A DNA stretch of 64,000 nt from Tubiluchus corallicola (Eukaryota > Priapulida > Priapulimorpha > Priapulimorphida > Tubiluchidae), in contig JAQGDQ010000915.1 in assembly GCA_030141605.1 (NCBI GenBank), positions 16,814-80,813 of the forward strand, given 5' to 3'. Made by a program: the position numbers and the translations under genes. Of this stretch, positions 56,461 to 64,000 are shown one piece after another. A model generated the notes under the pieces. That model was not told where the DNA came from, searched no databases, and was given only the letters and a program-made list of their open reading frames with translations. The first letter of the stretch is position 1; each line of letters opens with the position of its first letter.

Positions 56461-59400
56461 TAGTAAAAAACTACAAACCTTTGAGATTTTGAGCATTTTC
56501 AGAATGCTAAATTTGAATAACTTAGTTACAATAACAATGTGCAGGCTTCTTAATCCTAACTATTCTTGATTCATAATAACAGTTATTATGATAGAAAATT
56601 TACAGGCAGCAACAAAACCAGAAACCAATAAAACTGTCATTAAGGAGACTGTGAATGAAGTCATTCAATTCGATGCAGTTCATTTTTCTTGCATTCTCTA
56701 CGCCAACACAAAGCCAGCTCCAAGAATAAATGAGCACGTCCACTAGATAAAATGAAATTTATTGAATAGTAACTCACCTATTGCAGAAGTAATAATCCAC
56801 GTCGCAAGAAATGGCCAAACAAATGATGAAGCCATTGAAGGAATTTCCAGCCACTTCGCTTTTATTACGACGTTTTCGATTAATTTTCGGTCATTTTCCA
56901 CAACTAATCAGACTACTGTGGACAGGGTTCAGGTTTATGTGACCATCAAATGGTTTGGCGTAATGATGAACTACATATGTAAGAGCGACAATGGTTCTAA
57001 TTCGATTACAGGTCTCTGAGCGTAGGCAGCGAAACCACAATTAATGCCACCACTCGAGCAATTGAAACGTGCTATGAACAATCACCAAAAATTTAACCAC
57101 GTAATATAAATAGTTGCTTCAGTTTGGTGCTCAGCTTTGGATTGTGTTCCGGACAGAGTTCGTGTACTTACATCTTTCAATTCGATGTGCAAATAACAAC
57201 CTCGTACAATTGCACTTCTGTTAACACATTCGCAGGTTTTACGAGCAGCGATTCGTTCTGCTGTGTGTGCAAAACCGCTCACTGACTTTGAGACGACCTA
57301 GCTTTTACAGCTTCTCCCGATAGCAGCTACGCGCGTTTAACTCTTTCTCCTTTTGATCTGGAATACATATGTACAATTGCACATGATAGGAGTATCTGTG
57401 TGATAAAGAGGCACTACATACTACAATTTCAAGTTCTGTGCTTCTTACAGTTGATAAATTCCTCGCGTTTTTTCCTTAGCAGGGTGTCAGGTTGGTAAAA
57501 AAAATCAATTTGGAAATGCTGTACAAGAACGACCATTTTGATACAGGAAGTACGTAGTGTTTGTACTGTACCTGCTCCAATCACTGCTAAAGTTTATACT
57601 GTCTATGTATTAGTAGAAATTGAAACTTTTTGTCTTACATTGAAAAGTTCGCCCCAAAGCCAATAATTCCTTAATGTTTTTTATGAGCATAGACACGCAT
57701 ATTTCAAGAACTATGCTTTAAAATGAAATTTAAATGTCAACCATTTTACGTATGAAAAGCGTTAATATACCTACTTGCAAATAATACCATGTTTTTAGAT
57801 AAAACGCATAAAAGTAAGAAAAATAAAGAAACAAGTTAAATGAACATAATGTAAAAGTCAGTCAGTTCTACATAAATAACGTCTAAGGTTTACCACTTCC
57901 TAAGTCAGTACATTCAATCTTATGACAATTAATAGACTCGAATTGTAACAATTATTTTCAGTATAATGGTAAATTAATCAATCAAGACATTTTGTGCAAT
58001 AATTAAAGTTGGGCCTAAATTCCTTTGCACTTGAAAGCGAAAAATACTACAACTACAAACTACTTGGACACTTAGCTGATTTATATATCGGGCGGCACAG
58101 AAAAAATGCGCCGACGTTTGGACTAGAAACAAGTGCCGTACAAAGTTGATAGCCTACATTACAGTACATTAAGTTTTGGCTGCGAAAGTTACAAGTTTAT
58201 AGTTTTAGTGGCTTTTAAGTTACGGTCCAAAAACTTCTGCATGTTAAAAGTTAAAATGCTGGAACAATGTCAGCCGATCATCAACTGAAATACAGCCACA
58301 TTGTAGTAGAAAACATTCAGCACATGCAGTTAAATAATAAAGAAATCAACTTGTTTACATCATGGTCTCCACCACAGAGAATAAAGCACCGATAAAGATT
58401 TTTTGTCAAAAAATGGGACTGAATCGTCTAAATTACGGTATCTGGAATTTCCTTAAAGAGAAAGCGTACGATGGTCACTCAGAACGTTTGATGCAGAGAA
58501 ACTAAAGGCATAAATTATTGAGTTTTTGGACCGAATACCTAAAGTAAGAAACTGTGTCAGCTGTTGGAATAATTTACCTTCGTCTAATTTAGTGTTGAAA
58601 ATGGTGGGCACGCAAAGTACTTAATGTTGTAAATTTTCACAATAACAACACAATTTTTTTCCGGGATTTATTTTTACTTAATTTAAAATTTCTGCATTTT
58701 TTCTGACAAATCTAAAGGAATGACCTAAAATTTTTTGCTATTATACATCGGTAGCATCAATGTGGTAATTTTTGAGAGATTCCGTTATTTTCTTCTTAAA
58801 ATTTTGAGCATATTTTAGCGCCGCCTGATATATCCGACGCGCTACTACTAGATGTGCACAATACAGACACAATAATAACACAGTTTAGATATGTTACAAA
58901 CCGTTAAAACTCTCACAGAATCTGTTTAATGAATCCTCTTCAACATAAAGGAAACGTGCGCTCATTAAACAAAGCCAACCGTGAATGACTCTCTCAAGTT
59001 TCTCTGTTTATCTCTAGCTATTTTGCAAACTGATCCAATTAAAACAATATTAACGTTGAAATTCTGCTTCGTTTTTGTTAATATTAATTTCTGCCATGAA
59101 TCAACTCACACCAGCAATGCTGACTAATAAATTTAATATCAGTAGACGAATCTACAGCATAAATCAAAAACATTTCAGTGAATTTTCTACGAATTAAATT
59201 TTAATGTGCTTTTTGCAGACAGATTTTAGATGAAAATCCGATTTGAGTAGTGAACGCCCTACTAAAACTTAGAAATTATTGTTGTTGCTCTATTTTTAAT
59301 AAGATCTGTTCAACGTTTCAACCCTTCTATGCTTTATAATTGCAAAGATCGTGACTAGAATCATTTTTGCAGGCATTCTGCTAGGAAACAGCTCGTGTTG

Positions 59401-60644
59401 CGAACAGTACATTGCACTAAACTGAATAAATCATAATACTTAACCTTGCTTGAAGGGCAAACTTAAATGCAGAAATATTTGCTAAGACGCGAATAAGACG
59501 GGATGTCCAAGTTTAATTAATGCAGAGAAAATCATGATTAAAATCTGACAGCCGAACGTGTCCGTCATTAAATGTCGATGATGAAACGTTGCAGCAAACT
59601 GGTGTTCGGGAAATATGAAACAATCCGCGCACAAGACTGTACTTCGCTTTTTCGGATTCTGTTCGTTTAATTGCTGCTCCGTTCCACCGCTATTTAAAAA
59701 CCAGTGTTACAAGTTCAGTGATTTGCAGTACGCGTTCATCTCACTAATAAGTCTGGCAAACAGAACAGCTGATTAATCATTCATCTCCACACATCAGTAT
59801 GCAAAGCATCGCACAAACATTCGTCACTGCGTGTTTAATGGAGAAATGCCAAGCATAATTTGCTTAGTCGAATGTCACTCAAGTTAATTCACATCTACAC
59901 GCGGTCCGGTCTTCAGAACACGATATCAAGCTACTTCTTGCGAAAGCGCGTATCCGATGAACACGTGAAATGTATCGAATCAATCTCGCCGGTCGTCTTG
60001 ATCGGTTGACGCCTGCGCAGTAACTTTTGCAGCACGTCACGATGTGAGTGGTGCGCGAGCGTTTGAAAAAAAATCTGTCTGTATCGGCAACCGATACAAA
60101 CAATTGTCGATTTCGATAATCCGTTTTCTTCAGTTTAATTGCCTATTGAAGCATCGAAATCGAACCAATTCGTTCAAACCTTAAACTCAAAAAATTCTTT
60201 CTGTTCTTATCAGTTCCGTTTGTCAAACCGAATTATTTAAATTTTAGGTTGGATTAAAAACAGGTTCCGATCAGTATACAGCACGTATTGACAACAACCA
60301 TCGCACATCAGCGCTATTACAATACAATAGCACAGCTGTTTGTACACGTTTGGCATTTTCATAATCACTTTTATCGACGCTTTTGACTAAGTGAACAGGT
60401 GAACAGTAAACAACTGAAAGGGCCCTTTTGAGGAGGTTGCAAAGGCGGATTTGGTAGGAGAGCATCGTTGTGTCATTGTCAATGCTTGTGAATCTTCATA
60501 GAAGAACACTTGTGAACAATTAAAAGCTCTACTTTATATCACTTCAAATATTGTAAACTAATTGTAAAATATTGTACCACCTTGAAATATCATAAACCTT
60601 GATATCGTGTTGAGTTAGTGCATTAACAAACTGTGTAGACATAT
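56461..60644. other. Intergenic, nothing recognised
   Basis: Over 4 kb with no supported gene. A stem TGTATCGG/CCGATACA with a 3-base loop occurs at about 60079-60097, near a CGCCTGCGCAG half NRF1-like word at 60010. Small frames here have no recognisable features. Confidence 0.35.
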
Positions 60645-61740
60645 ATAATTATACAGATAGAGACTTTTCAGCATACATTTCTACAGACGGAGACTTTTCA
60701 ACATACATTTATACAGATAGAGATTTCTCAACATACATTTATACAGACACAGACTTTTCGTCGTACATTTTTACAGACAGACTTTTCAACGTACATTTCT
60801 ACAGACACGGACTTTTCAACATACATTTATACAGACAGAGACTTTTCAACATACATTTATACAGACAGAGACTTTTCAACATACATTTATACAGACAGAG
60901 ACTTTTCAAATACATTTACAGACTTTTCAACATACATTACAGCAAGACTTTCAGACTTTTCGACGTACATTTATACAGACAGAGACTTTTCAACATACAT
61001 TTCTACAGACACAGACTTTTCAACATACATTTCTACAGGCACAGACTTTTCGACGTACATTTTTACAGACAGACTTTTCAACGTACATTTATACAGACAG
61101 AGACTTTTCAACATACATTTCTACAGACACAGACTTTTCGACGTACATTTATACAGACAGAGACTTTTCAACATACATTTCTACAGACACAGACTTTTCG
61201 TCGTACATTTTTACAGACAGACTTTTCAACGTACATTTCTACAGACACGGACTTTTCAACGTACATTTATACAGACAGAGACTTTTCAACGTACATTTAT
61301 ACAGACAGAGACTTTTCAACATACATCTATACAGACAGAGACTTTTCAACATACATTTCTACAGACACAGAGACTTTTCAACATACATCTATACAGACAG
61401 AGACTTTTCAACATACATTTATACAGACAGAGACTTTTCAACATACATTTATACAGACAGAGACTTTTAAACATACATTTATACAGATAGAGACTTTTCA
61501 ACATACATTTATACAGACAGAGACTTTTAAACATACATTTATACAGACAGAGACTTTTCAACATACATTTCTACAGATAGACTTTTCAACATACATCTAT
61601 ACAGACAGAGACTTTTCAACATACATTTATACAGACAGAGACTTTTCAACATACATTTATACAGACAGAGACTTTTCAACATACATTTATACAGACAGAG
61701 ATTTTTCAAAATACATTTATACAGACAGAGACTTTTCAGA
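60645..61740 (+). repeat. 30-bp satellite array (left, forward)
   Basis: About 36 units of ACATTTATACAGACAGAG and ACTTTTCAACAT with 28-32-bp length variants (ACAGACACAG, TTTTTACAGACAG, GACGT for CAACAT). Variant order is shared with the inverted array at 63124-63738. Confidence 0.95.
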
Positions 61741-61890
61741 GCTGCTTTTCAGAAAGCCAGTTTAATTTAGAGCGGAGCAGTATGGTACCCTTGTTTTAAC
61801 TAGGTTCAAATTAAAAATACTCTAGACTAGTGATATGAACTTTTTATGCTGACAGAGTGACTAGAATGCATATTTTCTCTTTTATCAAGT
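61741..61890. other. Spacer within the inverted satellite structure
   Basis: Unique short sequence between the left satellite and the GA-rich repeats. Confidence 0.4.
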
Positions 61891-61893
61891 CGT

Positions 61894-62645
<752 letters not shown>

Positions 62646-63123
62646 ACAACTGTGGCATAGTATGTATTGTTAATTGCGCATTGTAATAACTAATTAATTA
62701 GTTACTTTTGATCGCACGTGCACTTCCCTAGTTGGACTAATGTGATTCGGTCATCGAGCATAGTTGTGCTATTCCCGAGATACATGGCTTTTGTAGCTTG
62801 TTAACTAAAATTATATTAGTCAATAAACGCAATTAAATTCAATTGATAAAGTTTGTAGTTCTGTCAATACTAGTGGTATATCAATTGAAAAAGTTTATAG
62901 TTTTGTGGTTTCAACAAATATGCTCTGATGTGTGGACCTTTGTATTTTGTACTTTTTGTAAATAATGTTTCAGTTTAATTACTGTGAACAGCACGAAACT
63001 CAAAACGAGATCTTATTTACTTTAGTTCACATCGCAAAAGTTTTGTGATGATTGTTTGTAAATTGTTTACCTTGTAGACAGCTGTAAATCTGTGTAGCAT
63101 ATTTGTTGTTAACAAACAGCTAA
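62646..63123. other. Spacer, nothing recognised
   Basis: Unique AT-rich sequence between the microsatellite and the right satellite. Confidence 0.4.
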
Positions 63124-63738
63124 GTGTATGTTGAAAAGTCTCTGTCTGTATAAATGTATGTTGAAAAGTCTGTGTCTGTATAAATGCACGTTGAAAAGTC
63201 TGTGTCTGTATAAATGCACGTTAAAAAGTCTCTGTCTGTAGAAATGTACGTTGAAAAGTCTGTCTGTAAAAATGTACGTCGAAAAGTCTGTGCCTGTAGA
63301 AATGTATGTTGAAAAGTCTGTGTCTGTAGAAATGTATGTTGAAAAGTCTCTGTCTGTATAAATGTACGTCGAAAAGTCTGTGTCTGTAGAAATGTATGTT
63401 GAAAAGTCTCTGTCTGTATAAATGTACGTTGAAAAGTCTGTCTGTAAAAATGTACGTCGAAAAGTCTGTGCCTGTAGAAATGTATGTTGAAAAGTCTGTG
63501 TCTGTAGAAATGTATGTTGAAAAGTCTCTGTCTGTATAAATGTACGTCGAAAAGTCTGTGTCTGTAGAAATGTATGTTGAAAAGTCTCTGTCTGTATAAA
63601 AGTGAAAAGTCTGTCTGATAAATGTACGTTGAAAAGTCTGTCTGTATAAATGTACGTTGAAAAGTCTGTGTTTGTAGAAATTATGGTTGAAAAGTTCTTC
63701 TGTATAAATTACGTCGAAAAGTCTGTGTCTGTATAAAT
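63124..63738 (-). repeat. 30-bp satellite array (right, inverted)
   Basis: About 20 units of ATGTTGAAAAGTCTCTGTC and TGTATAAATGT, the reverse complement of the left array. A higher-order period of 178 bases is visible: TGTCTGTAAAAATGTACGTC occurs at 63261 and 63439 with the same following variants. Confidence 0.95.
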
Positions 63739-64000
63739 GTATGGTATGGTATGGTATGGTATGGTATGGTATAGCATAGCATAGCATAATGGATAATTTT
63801 TCATGTCCTTTTTGATAATTTTTCATGATCCCATTTTTGAACTGCGATAAAATCGCTATTCATTTTACCTATAATAACGCCAAAGTTGCTTGTACTAAAT
63901 AGTAGCTAAAATTTAACTAATAACGACCAAGCTCAGTCATAGTGAAGACACTGGCAAACATAATTTCTCTAACAGTACAAATTGTCGTCAAGTTACAAAC
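63739..64000 (+). mobile_element. TTAA-type MITE, family A, copy 5, with pentamer end, cut by window edge
   Basis: (ATGGT)n and (ATAGC)3 at 63739-63788 lead into AATGGATAATTTTTCATGTC and then family A (GAACTGCGATAAAAT, AACTAATAACGACCAAGCTC). It is closest to copy 3, in the opposite orientation. A short internal duplication (GATAATTTTTCATG twice, 63791 and 63813) is present. Confidence 0.75.

Noticed and set aside
63221-63826. 201-codon minus-strand frame with repeated FSTYISTDTD
   Set aside because: Translation of the 30-bp satellite, whose unit length is a multiple of three; it also crosses into the MITE.

Overview
This is a eukaryotic, almost certainly animal (metazoan) window: AT-rich, gene-poor, with split genes, no operons, and a very high load of microsatellites, minisatellites, MITEs and dead non-LTR retrotransposons. 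The species cannot be named from the sequence. A 5S-rRNA-headed SINE, LINE fragments with CR1/Jockey/RTE-like C-termini, hAT and TTAA-target MITEs, RFX X-boxes and degenerate TTAGGG-type repeats together suit a non-model, possibly marine, invertebrate.

Only two loci look like intact protein-coding units. At 3607-4032 (minus) is a small secreted, probably GPI-anchored cysteine-rich protein with a polyadenylation signal. At 50248-52299 (plus) is a 683-residue protein built mainly of 21-residue repeats around D/N-V-T-Y-T-V-Q-R-S. It has an AATAAA just after the stop, and a CRE-like site plus an RFX X-box just before its ATG, so it is probably a cilium- or sperm-associated gene. A clear first coding exon of a short-chain dehydrogenase (TGGARGVG motif) lies at 21512-21597 (minus), and three further candidate exons are listed with low confidence (24128-24331, 28206-28320, 49940-50051). 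A frameshifted gene remnant sits at 11446-11815.

Layout: 0-9 kb has a CRE/NRF1 motif pair, a 46-bp minisatellite, a TTAA MITE, the GPI-protein gene, a 47-bp satellite, a piggyBac-like MITE, a triple CRE/X-box array, an in-frame 168-bp duplication and a LINE 3' end. 9-18 kb is a LINE graveyard with MITEs. 18-24 kb has a telomere-like block flanked by inverted minisatellites, CT repeats, the SDR exon and a 1.4-kb pyrimidine minisatellite. 24-43 kb is mostly unassigned sequence with hAT and TTAA MITEs and SINEs. 43-50 kb has LINE/MITE remnants, a 5S-headed SINE with target-site duplications, and a perfect 73-bp inverted repeat. 50-52.3 kb is the repeat-protein gene. 55-64 kb has TTAA MITEs carrying a pentamer microsatellite and a 3-kb inverted satellite structure around (GGAT)n/(GATA)n.

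The most interesting thread is regulatory: three tandem CRE plus X-box modules at 7.0-7.2 kb use the same motif pair as the promoter of the repeat-protein gene at 50.2 kb.
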